A stretch of DNA of 64,000 nt, taken from the NCBI RefSeq assembly GCF_007845675.1, contig NZ_VOBR01000006.1, positions 370,198 through 434,197 of the forward strand. The letters run 5' to 3'. Of this stretch, positions 25,941-35,050 are shown in pieces. Each line of letters opens with the position of its first letter. Within the stretch, counting starts at the first letter, position 1. This stretch comes from Lentzea tibetensis. GTDB taxonomy: Bacteria; Actinomycetota; Actinomycetes; Mycobacteriales; Pseudonocardiaceae. The translations under genes were made by a program, and so were the position numbers. The notes beneath the pieces were generated by a model, which was not told the origin of the DNA, ran no database searches, and saw nothing but the letters and a program-made list of their open reading frames with translations.

Positions 25941-26747
25941 CTACCGGTCAGCCAACGCTTCCTCGGCCAGCGACTCGCGCTCAGCGGCGGCCCACTTGGC
26001 GATGTCCACGGTGGGCTTGCCGACGTTGAGCAGCCGAGCCACACGGGACCGCAGCGTCACGAACTTCTCGTCGGTGCGCGTGGTGACCTGGTCCCGCACC
26101 GCGGGCAGGTCGACCTTCAGGTCGGCGACCAGCCGGGCGGGAGACCCGGACAGCACGAGGATGCGGTCCCCCAGGTACACCGCTTCGTCGATGTCGTGCG
26201 TGACGACGAGGACGGTGGCGCCGAGCTCGCGCCGCACCTTCAGCAGCAGGTCCTCGAGCTCGAACCTGGTCTGCGCGTCGACGGAGGCGAAAGGTTCGTC
26301 CATCAGCAACAGGGAAGGTTGGTAGGCGAGTGCGCGGGCGATGGCCACGCGCTGCTGCATGCCACCGGAGAGCTGCCACGGGTTCTTCTTCGCCGCGTCG
26401 GTGAGGCCGACCCACTCGAGCGCCTCCGCGGCGCGGCGGCGGCGTTCGGCGCGCTTCGTGGTGCGGCGCAACGGGAACTCGACGTTGCCCTGCACGGACA
26501 GCCACGGGAACAGGGAGCGGCTGTAGTCCTGGAACACGACGGCCAGGTGGTCGCCGTTGAGGTCCACCGACCCGTGTGAGGGTGTGATGAGGCCGGAGAT
26601 GGTGCGCAGCAGCGTCGACTTGCCGCAGCCGGAAGGGCCTACGACGCACACCAGCTCGCCGGCCCCGACGTTGAACGACAGGCCGGCGATGGCCTGGTGT
26701 TCGCCGTAGGTGTGGCCGAGATCGGCCACCTCAAGCATGTTGGTCAT
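25941..26747 (-). CDS. ABC transporter ATP-binding protein (SsuB/TauB type)
   Basis: About 268 residues with Walker A GPSGCGKST, Q-loop V-F-Q-D, signature LSGGMQQR, Walker B L-L-L-M-D-E-P-F and the H-loop V-T-H-D. This is the nitrate/sulfonate/taurine importer ATPase type and powers the two permeases encoded just upstream. ATG at 26747 has AGGAG five bases upstream. The gene overlaps the second permease by 17 nt, which points to a single operon. A C-terminal tail of about 40 residues beyond the ATPase core is normal. Confidence 0.92.
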   Translation of the reverse strand: MTNMLEVADLGHTYGEHQAIAGLSFNVGAGELVCVVGPSGCGKSTLLRTISGLITPSHGSVDLNGDHLAVVFQDYSRSLFPWLSVQGNVEFPLRRTTKRAERRRRAAEALEWVGLTDAAKKNPWQLSGGMQQRVAIARALAYQPSLLLMDEPFASVDAQTRFELEDLLLKVRRELGATVLVVTHDIDEAVYLGDRILVLSGSPARLVADLKVDLPAVRDQVTTRTDEKFVTLRSRVARLLNVGKPTVDIAKWAAAERESLAEEALADR

Positions 26748-27498
26748 CAAGACTCCTCGGTTGCCAAGCCAAAGCCCTGCGTTCCACCGCGAGCAACGCG
26801 GTGTTGAGTCCGTAGCCGATCGCGCCGAGCAGCACGATCCCGGCCCACATGCGCGTGTAGTCGAACTCGCGCTGGGCCACCATGAGTTGCGATCCGATGC
26901 CGCTGTCGGTGCCGACCAGCTCGGAGATCACCATCAGCACCAGCGAGAGCGACAGGGAGACGCGCAGGCCGGCGAAGATCTTCGGTGACGCCGCGGGCAG
27001 CACCACGCCGAGCACCCACTGCGCCCTGGGGATCTGGAACACCAGAGAGGTGTCGAGTTTTGTCACGTCCACTGACCGCGCACCGTCCACGCTGTTCAGC
27101 AGGATCGGCCACAGCACGCCGAAGACGATGGTGGCCAGCTGCATCGACGTGCCCGTCTTGAACAGCAGCAGGAACACCGGCACCAGCGCGGGCGGCGGGA
27201 TCGAACGCAGGAACGTCAGCAGCGGGCCCGCGTACTGCATCGCGGTGTCGGAGCGGCCGAGCAGCAGGCCGAGCGAGATGCCGATGCCGGCGGCGACGAG
27301 CCAACCGGTCAGCAGACGTCCGACGCTGGGCAGGATGTGGTCGGTGACGTTGGACGGCTCCAGCACCCACCACTCCCACGCGGCGGTGAGGATCTGGCTG
27401 GGCGGCGGGAAGAACGGGTTGTCACCGAGCCACGCGAACAGCTGCCAGCAGGCGACGATGCCTCCGAACACGGTCCAGCGTTGCAGGAACCTGTTCAC
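26731..27498 (-). CDS. ABC transporter permease 2 (SsuC/TauC type)
   Basis: A 255-residue inner-membrane permease with about six transmembrane segments and the EAA-like cytoplasmic loop before the fifth segment (P-A-A-S-P-K-I-F-A-G-L-R). GTG at 27498 overlaps the first permease stop as GTGA. The longer continuous frame up to 28188 is an artefact: only the part after 27498 has permease character. Two permeases of the same family imply a heterodimeric channel. Confidence 0.9.
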   Translation of the reverse strand: MNRFLQRWTVFGGIVACWQLFAWLGDNPFFPPPSQILTAAWEWWVLEPSNVTDHILPSVGRLLTGWLVAAGIGISLGLLLGRSDTAMQYAGPLLTFLRSIPPPALVPVFLLLFKTGTSMQLATIVFGVLWPILLNSVDGARSVDVTKLDTSLVFQIPRAQWVLGVVLPAASPKIFAGLRVSLSLSLVLMVISELVGTDSGIGSQLMVAQREFDYTRMWAGIVLLGAIGYGLNTALLAVERRALAWQPRSLDDQHA

Positions 27499-28238
27499 CA
27501 GGCCACCCAGCGGCGCCGCGCGCGCTCGAGCCCTCCGTTGACCAGCACGCCGATCGCACCGGCGACGACCGTGCCGACGAGCACCTGGTCCATGCGGCCC
27601 GCGCCGCTGCGCGCTTCCATGATGAAGTAGCCGATGCCGATCTCGCTGCCGGACATCAGCTCCACGCTGACCAGCACGACGAGCGCGGTGGTCGCGGCGA
27701 GCCTGATCCCGGTGAGCACGAAGGGAAGTGCGCTGGGCAGCGCGACCTGCAGGAGCACCCTGATCCGTCCGCAGCCGAACGCCCGCGCGGTGTCCACCAT
27801 CACCGGGTCCAGTTCGTCCAGTGCGTAAATGGTGTTGAACAGGATCGGCCACAGCGCCGCGTACACCGCGAGCGTGATCTTCGTTTCGGGACCGAACCCG
27901 AGCATCACCAGCGCGAGCGGGATGAGCGCGACGGACGGGATGGGCCGCAGGAACTCGATGACCGCTCGCGTTGCGTGGCGCACGGCGGGCACGCTGCCGA
28001 GCACGAGTCCACTGGGTACGGCGATCACCACGGCGACGACCACGGCGATCAACAACGCCAGCACGGTCGCGATCACGTGCCGGATGAACATCTGGTCGCT
28101 CAGCTGGGTGAACAGCTCTCCGACGACGACCGACGGTGGCGGCAGCGCGTCGTCGGGAACCAGCGGGGAGCGTCCGAACAGCTCCCACACCACGAGAAAC
28201 CCGGCGATGCCGAGAAGTCCCCTTGTGAACACACGCAC
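27495..28238 (-). CDS. ABC transporter permease 1 (SsuC/TauC type)
   Basis: A 247-residue binding-protein-dependent permease with six hydrophobic segments and the G-C-G-R-I-R...A-L-P-S-A-L-P-F-V-L-T-G-I-R coupling loop. It starts at GTG 28238 and is the first gene of the permease-permease-ATPase operon. No binding protein gene is next to it; the likely partner is at 21731-22741. The 93-bp upstream gap to the nSTAND gene probably holds the promoter; no sequence element is certain. Confidence 0.9.
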   Translation of the reverse strand: MRVFTRGLLGIAGFLVVWELFGRSPLVPDDALPPPSVVVGELFTQLSDQMFIRHVIATVLALLIAVVVAVVIAVPSGLVLGSVPAVRHATRAVIEFLRPIPSVALIPLALVMLGFGPETKITLAVYAALWPILFNTIYALDELDPVMVDTARAFGCGRIRVLLQVALPSALPFVLTGIRLAATTALVVLVSVELMSGSEIGIGYFIMEARSGAGRMDQVLVGTVVAGAIGVLVNGGLERARRRWVAW

Positions 28239-28331
28239 CCGGTCACCCTAGAGAGTGGATCTTCCCACCACAACGAGTGCACGAAGAACTTCACACGGTG
28301 ACACCAACTTCGGTACACACTGAAGCAATAG

Positions 28332-31142
28332 TCATGAGCACACTGAAATCGGTTTCACTCCGAGGAAGTAGTCGTTCCACCGAGCGGCGGGCAGATCCAT
28401 GTCACGGCTGTTGCACGCGGTGGCGATGAGCCGGTCCGTGTCGAGGTCGAACCGCCAGAGCCCGGTGTTGCGGTCGATCAGCAGCACGTCCTTCTTCTCC
28501 GGCCGGTACACGGGCTGCTCCAGCAACCCGCCCAGCCCGCCGAACGACGCGATGCGCTGGGGGCGTCCGGCGAGCTCGACGTTCCAGAGCAGCACGCGCC
28601 CCTCGGTGCTGACGATCAGCGTCTTGCTGTCGGACGCGAACTCCACGACGAGCGACGTGGCGGTCGTGTCGCTCACCGCCGACCACTCCACCGCGCCGTC
28701 GGACACCTCGTACACCCGCAGCACCTTCAACGCGCGGTCGGGCACCACGACGAACCGGCCGTCCGGACTGATCTTCGCCTGCAGGTAACCATCGCTGCCG
28801 ATCACCATCCGCAGGCGGCGCAGTTCAGCACCCGTCTCCCAGATCTCGATGACGTTCCCGATGGTGGCGTCCCTGCGGACCAGGACCATCCGGCGGCCGT
28901 CGGCACTCAGTTCCGCGGACTGGACGTCGGCGGCCGGCACCGGCACCTCCTCGACCTGCCCGGAACTCGTCACGCGCAACAACGTGAGCACACCGGTCGG
29001 CACCCAGTTCGCCTGGCCGCCGCTGCCGTCGAGCCGCTGCCCCATGACCGCGAGCACGTCACCGGCCGCGTTGACGTCCTGCACGACGGCGGGCTTCGTC
29101 CACTGCGCGATCTTGCGCATCCGGTGCCGGACGGCGATGTCCCACAATTGGTAGCTCGTGCCGGCCTCGCCGACTCCGGTCCTCGTCAGCAGCACGCGTT
29201 CGTCCCCGCTGAACATCTCGGGGAAACCGGTCTCGGGCAGCGTGCCCGCCGGTTCGAACGTGCCGCTCGCGATGTCGGTCAGGAACATCCGGCCATCGCG
29301 GTCGGTGCCGAGCGCGAGGTTCCCCTGCGGCGACAGGTACATGCCCATCGCACCGTTCTCGTCCTTGCCTGCGAACAGGGACTTGGTGATCTCCGCCTGA
29401 GCGGCGCTCAGCGCGTCACGGGCTTCCGCCGTGGCAGACACCCGGTAAGCGGCGAGCGCGATCCTCACCGCGTCACGGGAGTCGGTGCCGATCAGGTCGA
29501 CCGCGGCGTCCGCCGCGCGCAGCGACAGCGCGTTGTTGCGCTGCTCGACCGAGGTCTGCTCCGCACTGTTCGCGTACAGGACGACACCCGCGAGCAGCAG
29601 CACCAGCACGGACAGCAGAGCGACGAACAACCGCAGTCGGCGCGTGCGCCTGCGCACGGCCACCTGGCGTGCGGTGTCCGCGACGACGCTCGCGTCCAGG
29701 AACTCGCGCTCCCGGCCGGACAACACCTCACCGAGATCTTTCGCCTGCACAAGGCGGACTCCGCGGTACAGCGCGTCCGGGTCACGTCCGTGCGCCTCCC
29801 ACGCGTCGGTGGCGTCGATCAGCTGACGATGCGCGCGCAGTCCGTCGCGGTCCTCGGCGATCCAGTCCCGCAGCCGCGGCCACGAGCGGATCAGCGCCTC
29901 GTGCGTCAGCTCGACCGAGTCCCGGTCCAGCGTCACCAGACGTGCCGACACCAGCCGGTCCAGCAAGGAGTCGGCGTCCAGTTCGCGGCGCGGCACCCGG
30001 CGCTTCGTGTCCTCGGTGCCCTCGCCCAACGCGATCAGGCGCAGGAACAACAAGCGCGCGGCGCGCTGTTCGTCCGGTGAGAAGGCGAAGAACACCTCCT
30101 CGGCGGTGCGCGCGACCGCGTGCTCGATGCCGCCCGCGGCCTCGTAACCGTTGAGCGACAACGTCATCCCGCGCCTGCGCCGCCACGTCTCGACGAGCGC
30201 GTGCGACACCAGCGGCAGCGCGGCGGCCTGACCGGCCACATCCGCGACGAGGCGTGCCACCAACGCCGTCTCGACCGTGGCACCAGCCCGCGCGGCGGGT
30301 TCGGTGATCGCGCGGCGCAGCTCGTCCGACGTCATCGGGCCGACCAGGAGTTGGCTTCCCTCAAGGGATTCCACCAGCTCCGGGTACCGTCCACAGTGGC
30401 CGTAGAAGTCCGCGCGCACACCGAGAACCACGCGCGGTCCGCCGGTCAGCGCCCGCACGAGCCAGTGCGCGTCCGGCGCCAGCGTGAACGCCTCCTCGAA
30501 CTGGTCGACCACCAGCACGAGCTCGGGCTCGAACTGCCGCACCCGCAGCCACAGGTTCGCCGGGTCGGCGGCGAACTCCTGCTTCAGCTCGACCGCGGAC
30601 ACGCCCATCAGCGCGGCCAGCCGCACCGCGCACTCCTCCACCGGGTTCGCGCCGGGCGTGAGCACCAGCGCGCGACCCGGCAGCGCGGGCACCAGACCGG
30701 CCCGCAGCAGCGACGACTTCCCGGACCCCGACGCGCCGAACACGCCGACGAACCGCCGCGAACCCACCAGCTCCAGCAACTTCCCGGTCAGGTTCTCCCG
30801 GCCGAAGAACCGGTCCGCGTCGGCGGCCTGGAACGCGGCCAGCCCGACGTACGGCGACTCGAGCGCCGGTGCGGGCTCCTCGCCGACGGCCAGCTCACGC
30901 CACCGCGCCTCCCACTCCCCCAGGTCGCCACCGCAGGCCGCGACGTACGCCAGGGTCACCGCGAGCGTCGGCAGCTTCCGCCCGCCCGCGGCCTCGGACA
31001 GCGTGGCCGCCGAGTAGTGGGCGCGCTGTCCCAGCGAGCGGTACGGCGGGCTGCCCGCCTTCTCCCGCAGCAGCCGCAGGTCCGCCGCGAACCGCGTCAG
31101 CGCGGCGTCGCCGGACTCCAGCGGTCGTTCACCTCGTGGCAC
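28332..31142 (-). CDS. HTH-nSTAND-TM-propeller protein, paralogue A
   Basis: A 936-residue membrane-bound STAND protein. Residues 15-75 form an XRE-like helix-turn-helix (F-A-A-D-L-R-L-L-R-E-K-A-G ... Y-S-A-A-T-L-S-E-A-A-G-G-R-K). The nSTAND1 NTPase follows, with Walker A GASGSGKSS (136-144) and Walker B L-V-L-V-V-D-Q-F-E-E. After a basic stretch there is one transmembrane helix (about 505-525), so the C-terminal beta-propeller-like part should lie outside the cell. It ends with the two-cysteine motif C-x11-W-x2-YF-x8-C shared by all four paralogues. GTG at 31142 is 6 nt after the stop of paralogue B; the two form an operon. Confidence 0.85.
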   Translation of the reverse strand: MPRGERPLESGDAALTRFAADLRLLREKAGSPPYRSLGQRAHYSAATLSEAAGGRKLPTLAVTLAYVAACGGDLGEWEARWRELAVGEEPAPALESPYVGLAAFQAADADRFFGRENLTGKLLELVGSRRFVGVFGASGSGKSSLLRAGLVPALPGRALVLTPGANPVEECAVRLAALMGVSAVELKQEFAADPANLWLRVRQFEPELVLVVDQFEEAFTLAPDAHWLVRALTGGPRVVLGVRADFYGHCGRYPELVESLEGSQLLVGPMTSDELRRAITEPAARAGATVETALVARLVADVAGQAAALPLVSHALVETWRRRRGMTLSLNGYEAAGGIEHAVARTAEEVFFAFSPDEQRAARLLFLRLIALGEGTEDTKRRVPRRELDADSLLDRLVSARLVTLDRDSVELTHEALIRSWPRLRDWIAEDRDGLRAHRQLIDATDAWEAHGRDPDALYRGVRLVQAKDLGEVLSGREREFLDASVVADTARQVAVRRRTRRLRLFVALLSVLVLLLAGVVLYANSAEQTSVEQRNNALSLRAADAAVDLIGTDSRDAVRIALAAYRVSATAEARDALSAAQAEITKSLFAGKDENGAMGMYLSPQGNLALGTDRDGRMFLTDIASGTFEPAGTLPETGFPEMFSGDERVLLTRTGVGEAGTSYQLWDIAVRHRMRKIAQWTKPAVVQDVNAAGDVLAVMGQRLDGSGGQANWVPTGVLTLLRVTSSGQVEEVPVPAADVQSAELSADGRRMVLVRRDATIGNVIEIWETGAELRRLRMVIGSDGYLQAKISPDGRFVVVPDRALKVLRVYEVSDGAVEWSAVSDTTATSLVVEFASDSKTLIVSTEGRVLLWNVELAGRPQRIASFGGLGGLLEQPVYRPEKKDVLLIDRNTGLWRFDLDTDRLIATACNSRDMDLPAARWNDYFLGVKPISVCS

Positions 31143-31148
31143 GGACCC

Positions 31149-33971
31149 TCACTCGCAGACCGACTTCCTCGGCACCTCGGGGAACAGAGCTTTCCAGTCC
31201 TCGTCGCTGACGTGGTAGGACGGGTCGCCGCACATGCTGAGCACCACCGCGTCCACGTCGACGGTGAACTCGAACAGCTCACGCGGCTTCTTCTGGCTCT
31301 GCGCGACGAACCCGCGCTCGCCCTGGAAGGTCACCCTGCTGATGTCGTCCAGGTTGCTCGTGACCGTGCCCAGCTCGACGAAGGACCCCGGCACGGCGAG
31401 GCCGAACGTCCGCAGCACGCCCGCGGACGCCACGACGATCGTCCCGCTGTCCGCACCGAAGGCGACCGCGATCGGGTCGTTCGTGTCGCGCGCGATCATC
31501 CCCGACATCGCGCCCCAGTGCTGCGGCGCTTCCGGGGTGGACACGTCCCACACCTCGAGCCGGTTGCCCACCAGCACGGCGACGAACCGCCCGTCGGGGC
31601 TGAAGGTGAACGACTCCGCGGCCGTCGCGTCGACGTCGAACGAGGACACCGTGCGCGACGCGCGGTCGTCGCCGATCCGCGCGAGGTCGACGGAGAAGCC
31701 CGCCCCGCCGGTGCGGAGGCGGATGATCGCCAAGAGCCCACCCGCCGGGCTGATCACGACGTCGTCCGACGACGCTCCCGGCACCGCGACCGGCTTCGGC
31801 TCCCCGGTGCGGATGTCCCACAGCGCAGGCGAGAAACCGGTCCACGTCTGGCCGGTCGGGCTCCGGCTCATCCTGGTCGCGACGACGAGCCCGGTGGACG
31901 GGTTGACGTCGCGGATGAACGCGGGCCCCGGCAGCGCCATGACCCGCCTCGGGTGGTCGAGGTCGCTGATGTCCCACAGCAACGGGGTGTACTGGTCGTC
32001 GTGCGTCACGACGTACCGGCCGTCCGCGCTGAACACCGCGCCGCCGCCGGACGGCCCCAGCTCGCCGCGCGTGGTGAAGGCGTAGCCGGACAGGCTCCAC
32101 AACCGGTACTTCCCGGCGTTGTCCCTTCCGACGACCACCTTGCCGCCGGGTGCGATGGCCGGTGTCTCGTCGACCGGCCCGGTGAGCTCGACGAGCGCCC
32201 GCTTGCTGGCGGCGTACGAGCTGAGCAGCGCGTCGCGCGCGGCCTCGGTCGGGGTGAGGCTGTACGCGGCGAGCGCCGTGCGCGCGGCGGCGTGCGGGGA
32301 GGAGTTGAGCAGCATCATCGCCTCCATCGCGCCGCGGTGGGACATGGCGTTGTTGGCGGCCCTGGTCGCCTCGCGCTGGATGATCACCGCGTAGACGACC
32401 GTGCCGGCGAGCACGAGCACCACCGCGGCCAGTATCGCGACGAACTGCCGCAGCCGGTGGGTGTGCAGCCGCTCGGACGCGTCGTGCTCGCGTTCGAGCT
32501 CGGCGCTCGCGGTGAGGAACTCGCGCTCCCGCCAGCCGATCAGGTCGCCGAGCGCCTTCGCCTGCGCGAGCCGCACGCCCCGGTAGAGCGCGTCCGGGTC
32601 GCGCCCGTCGGCCTCCCACACCGCGGTCGCGTCGACCAGCTGCCGGTGCACGCGCAGCCGTTCCCTGTTCTCCGCGATCCAGTCGCGCAGCCGCGGCCAC
32701 GAGCGGATCAGCGCCTCGTGCGTCAGCTCGACGGCGTCGCGGTCGATCGAGATCAGCCGCGCGGACGCGAGCCCTTCGAGCACCGAGTCGTCGACGTCCA
32801 GCTCGCCGCGCGGGACGCGGCGCTTGGTGTCCTCGGTGCCGTCCCCCAGCGCGATCAGCCGCAGGAACAGCAGGCGCGCCGCGCTCTGCTCGGCCGCGGC
32901 GAACGACCGGAACACCGTCTCGGCGGTGCGCGCGACGGCGTGCTCGAGCCCGCCCGCCTCCTCGTACGAGGACAGCGCCAGCGCCATCCCGCGCCTGCGC
33001 TGCCACGTCTCGACCAGCGCGTGCGACACCAGCGGCAACGCCGCCGCCTGACCCGTGACGTCGGCGACGAGCCGCGCCACCAGCGCGGTCTCCACCTTCA
33101 CGCCCGCACGCGCGGCCGGTTCGGTGATCGCGCGGCGCAGCTCGTCCGGTGTCATCGGGCCGACGAGCACCTGGCTGCCGCGCAACGCCTCCACCAGCGC
33201 GGGGTGCCGCCCGCAGTGGCCGTAGAAGTCCGCGCGCACGCCGATCACCACGCGCGGCCCCGACGTCAGCGCGCGGACGAACCACTCGCGTTCCTCGGCG
33301 GACGCGAGCGTGAAGACCTCCTCGAACTGGTCGACCACCAGCACCAGGTCCGGGTTCCACTGCCGGATCCGCAGGTGCAGGTTCGCCGGGTCCGCGTCGA
33401 GCTCCTGCTTCAGCCGCACGGCCGACTCACCGGTGAGCCCGGCGAGCCGCACCGCGCACTCGTCGGCCGGGTGGACGCCGGGCGTGAACACCAGCGCGGG
33501 CGCGCCGATCCTCGGCACCAGTCCCGCGCGCAACACCGACGACTTGCCCGACCCGGACGCGCCGAACACGCCGACGAACGGGCGGGTCCGAACAGCGGCG
33601 ATCAGCTCCTCCGTCAACTGCTCCCGGCCGAAGAAACGATCCACGTCCTCCGGTTGAAATGCCTGCAATCCGACATAGGGTGAGTTGGTGGAACCCATTT
33701 CGCTGCGTTCACACGCCGCGATTTCCCGCCAGCGCTCCTCCCACTCCGTCAGGTCTCCTTCGCAGGCACCCACGTAGGCCAGCGTCACCGCGAGGCTCGG
33801 CAGCTTCCTGCCACCCGCCGCCTCGGACAACGCGGCTGGCGAGTAGTGGGCGAGCCTGGCCAGCTCGCGGTACGTCGGCCTGCCCGCGCTCTCCCTCAGC
33901 CTGCGCAGATCGCCCGCGAACTGGGACAACGCCCCCTCGTCGCCCCCGATCGGACGTTCACGTCGTGGCAC
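31149..33971 (-). CDS. HTH-nSTAND-TM-propeller protein, paralogue B
   Basis: A 940-residue paralogue of A with the same order: HTH, nSTAND NTPase (GASGSGKSS Walker A; L-V-L-V-V-D-Q-F-E-E), one transmembrane helix (R-Q-F-V-A-I-L-A-A-V-V-L-V-L-A-G) preceded by basic residues, and an outer beta-propeller with weak WD-type blades. The C terminus has C-x11-W-x2-LF-x8-C. GTG at 33971 is supported by GGGGGAGG 6 nt upstream and by alignment with A and C. Its promoter contains a TTGTTCAG half-site array and is shared with the divergent ArsR-like gene. Confidence 0.85.
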   Translation of the reverse strand: MPRRERPIGGDEGALSQFAGDLRRLRESAGRPTYRELARLAHYSPAALSEAAGGRKLPSLAVTLAYVGACEGDLTEWEERWREIAACERSEMGSTNSPYVGLQAFQPEDVDRFFGREQLTEELIAAVRTRPFVGVFGASGSGKSSVLRAGLVPRIGAPALVFTPGVHPADECAVRLAGLTGESAVRLKQELDADPANLHLRIRQWNPDLVLVVDQFEEVFTLASAEEREWFVRALTSGPRVVIGVRADFYGHCGRHPALVEALRGSQVLVGPMTPDELRRAITEPAARAGVKVETALVARLVADVTGQAAALPLVSHALVETWQRRRGMALALSSYEEAGGLEHAVARTAETVFRSFAAAEQSAARLLFLRLIALGDGTEDTKRRVPRGELDVDDSVLEGLASARLISIDRDAVELTHEALIRSWPRLRDWIAENRERLRVHRQLVDATAVWEADGRDPDALYRGVRLAQAKALGDLIGWREREFLTASAELEREHDASERLHTHRLRQFVAILAAVVLVLAGTVVYAVIIQREATRAANNAMSHRGAMEAMMLLNSSPHAAARTALAAYSLTPTEAARDALLSSYAASKRALVELTGPVDETPAIAPGGKVVVGRDNAGKYRLWSLSGYAFTTRGELGPSGGGAVFSADGRYVVTHDDQYTPLLWDISDLDHPRRVMALPGPAFIRDVNPSTGLVVATRMSRSPTGQTWTGFSPALWDIRTGEPKPVAVPGASSDDVVISPAGGLLAIIRLRTGGAGFSVDLARIGDDRASRTVSSFDVDATAAESFTFSPDGRFVAVLVGNRLEVWDVSTPEAPQHWGAMSGMIARDTNDPIAVAFGADSGTIVVASAGVLRTFGLAVPGSFVELGTVTSNLDDISRVTFQGERGFVAQSQKKPRELFEFTVDVDAVVLSMCGDPSYHVSDEDWKALFPEVPRKSVCE

Positions 33972-33997
33972 CTTCGCCTCCCCCTCAGACCCGCCCA

Positions 33998-34043
33998 TTG
34001 TTCAGTCCCGGTTGTTCAGCGTCCACGGCCTGACACTGAACAA
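33998..34043. promoter_or_regulatory. TTGTTCAG operator array, copy 1
   Basis: Two direct TTGTTCAG copies (33998-34005 and 34012-34019) separated by 6 nt, then after 16 nt the inverted CTGAACAA (34036-34043). It lies 26-72 bp upstream of paralogue B and about 60 bp upstream of the ArsR-like gene, and is matched in sequence and spacing at 40122-40167. A helix-turn-helix protein, perhaps the nSTAND proteins or the ArsR-like regulator, is the likely ligand. Confidence 0.7.
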
Positions 34044-34102
34044 CCCGATCGCCCTAGCGTCTGTCGTCATTGGGGAGCACACATCTCCTGGGGGAGAGGG
34101 AA

Positions 34103-35050
34103 ATGCTGTCGACTTACTGCGCACCCGCGATGCCGTCCATTATCGCGACCGGTGCGCCAACAGGGGGAAAGTCACTGCGCATCCACTTCGGGCTGGAAGA
34201 CCTGGCGAACACGTTGTTCGCCAGCAGCCCGTTGCCGATGTACGAGCTGGTGTTCGGAGTGCGTTCCCGCGAATGGGACCGCGCGCTGCTGCCGGTCATC
34301 GCACCGCTCGCCGAGCTGATCCGGCCGAACCACCTCATCCCGGACTTCTTCGACTCGGCGCGGCCGAAGTTCGTGGACGCGGTCGGCGAGGTGCTCGACC
34401 TGGCCACCGGCTCGGCTCGCGCGCAGTTGGCGAGCTTCGGCACGACGTCGCCGTGGCTGCGGTCGTTCGCGCGGGGTGATGCCAGGTCGCGGATGGACCT
34501 GCGCACCGCGCTGCACAACTACCACCGCACGCAGCTCGCGCCGACGTGGGAGCAGATCTCCCAGTCGTTCGACGCCGAGGTGCGGACGCGGGCGCGGCAG
34601 GCGTTCACCGACGGGTTCGGTGCGATGCTCGGCTCGCTGCACCCGTCGATCCGCTGGGAGGCGGGGGTGCTGCACGTGGACATGTGGTGGGACGGCGACA
34701 TCCACCTCAACGGCAGGGGCCTGCTGCTCGTGCCGACCGTGCACGCCCGGACCGGTCCGGCCGCGGCGCTCACCTCGGGTCAGCAGCCGATCCTGTTCTA
34801 CCCGGCGGCCGCGGTGCCCACGTCGGGCGTCAGCCTGGAGGGCGCGCTCGGCCGGACGCGCACCGAGGTGCTGCGCGCGTTGACGACCGAGCGGTCGACC
34901 ACCGACCTGGCCAGGCACGTGGGGATCAGCCTGCCGACGGCGTCGCAGCACGCCACGGCGTTGCGCGGGGCGGGGTTCGTGTCCACGCACCGCGAGGGGC
35001 GGGCGGTGAAGCACCGCCTCACCCAGCGCGGCTGGGAACTGCTCAACTGA
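34103..35050 (+). CDS. ArsR-like winged-helix transcriptional regulator
   Basis: A 315-residue protein of the actinobacterial group with an N-terminal S-L-R-I-H-F-G-L-E-D-L-A-N-T block and a C-terminal winged-helix DNA-binding domain (E-V-L-R-A-L-T-T-E-R-S-T-T-D-L-A-R-H-V-G-I-S-L, then S-Q-H-A-T-A-L-R-G-A-G-F-V). The ligand-binding part between them is family-specific and unknown. ATG at 34103 follows GGGGAGAGGG; an in-frame ATG at 34130 is possible. It lies between the two nSTAND pairs, is divergent from B, and its stop overlaps the convergent stop of C by 8 nt. Confidence 0.82.
   Translation: MLSTYCAPAMPSIIATGAPTGGKSLRIHFGLEDLANTLFASSPLPMYELVFGVRSREWDRALLPVIAPLAELIRPNHLIPDFFDSARPKFVDAVGEVLDLATGSARAQLASFGTTSPWLRSFARGDARSRMDLRTALHNYHRTQLAPTWEQISQSFDAEVRTRARQAFTDGFGAMLGSLHPSIRWEAGVLHVDMWWDGDIHLNGRGLLLVPTVHARTGPAAALTSGQQPILFYPAAAVPTSGVSLEGALGRTRTEVLRALTTERSTTDLARHVGISLPTASQHATALRGAGFVSTHREGRAVKHRLTQRGWELLN

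Noticed and set aside
26731-28188. A single long permease-containing frame.
   Set aside because: Only the part from 27498 on encodes a permease; the first part is out of frame with permease 1, which has its own proper start and motifs.
30120-33683. A 1,187-codon open frame on the plus strand through the STAND genes.
   Set aside because: It is antisense to two paralogous genes with clear domains and consists of R/V/H-rich non-protein-like sequence, as usual for the reverse frame of high-GC genes.
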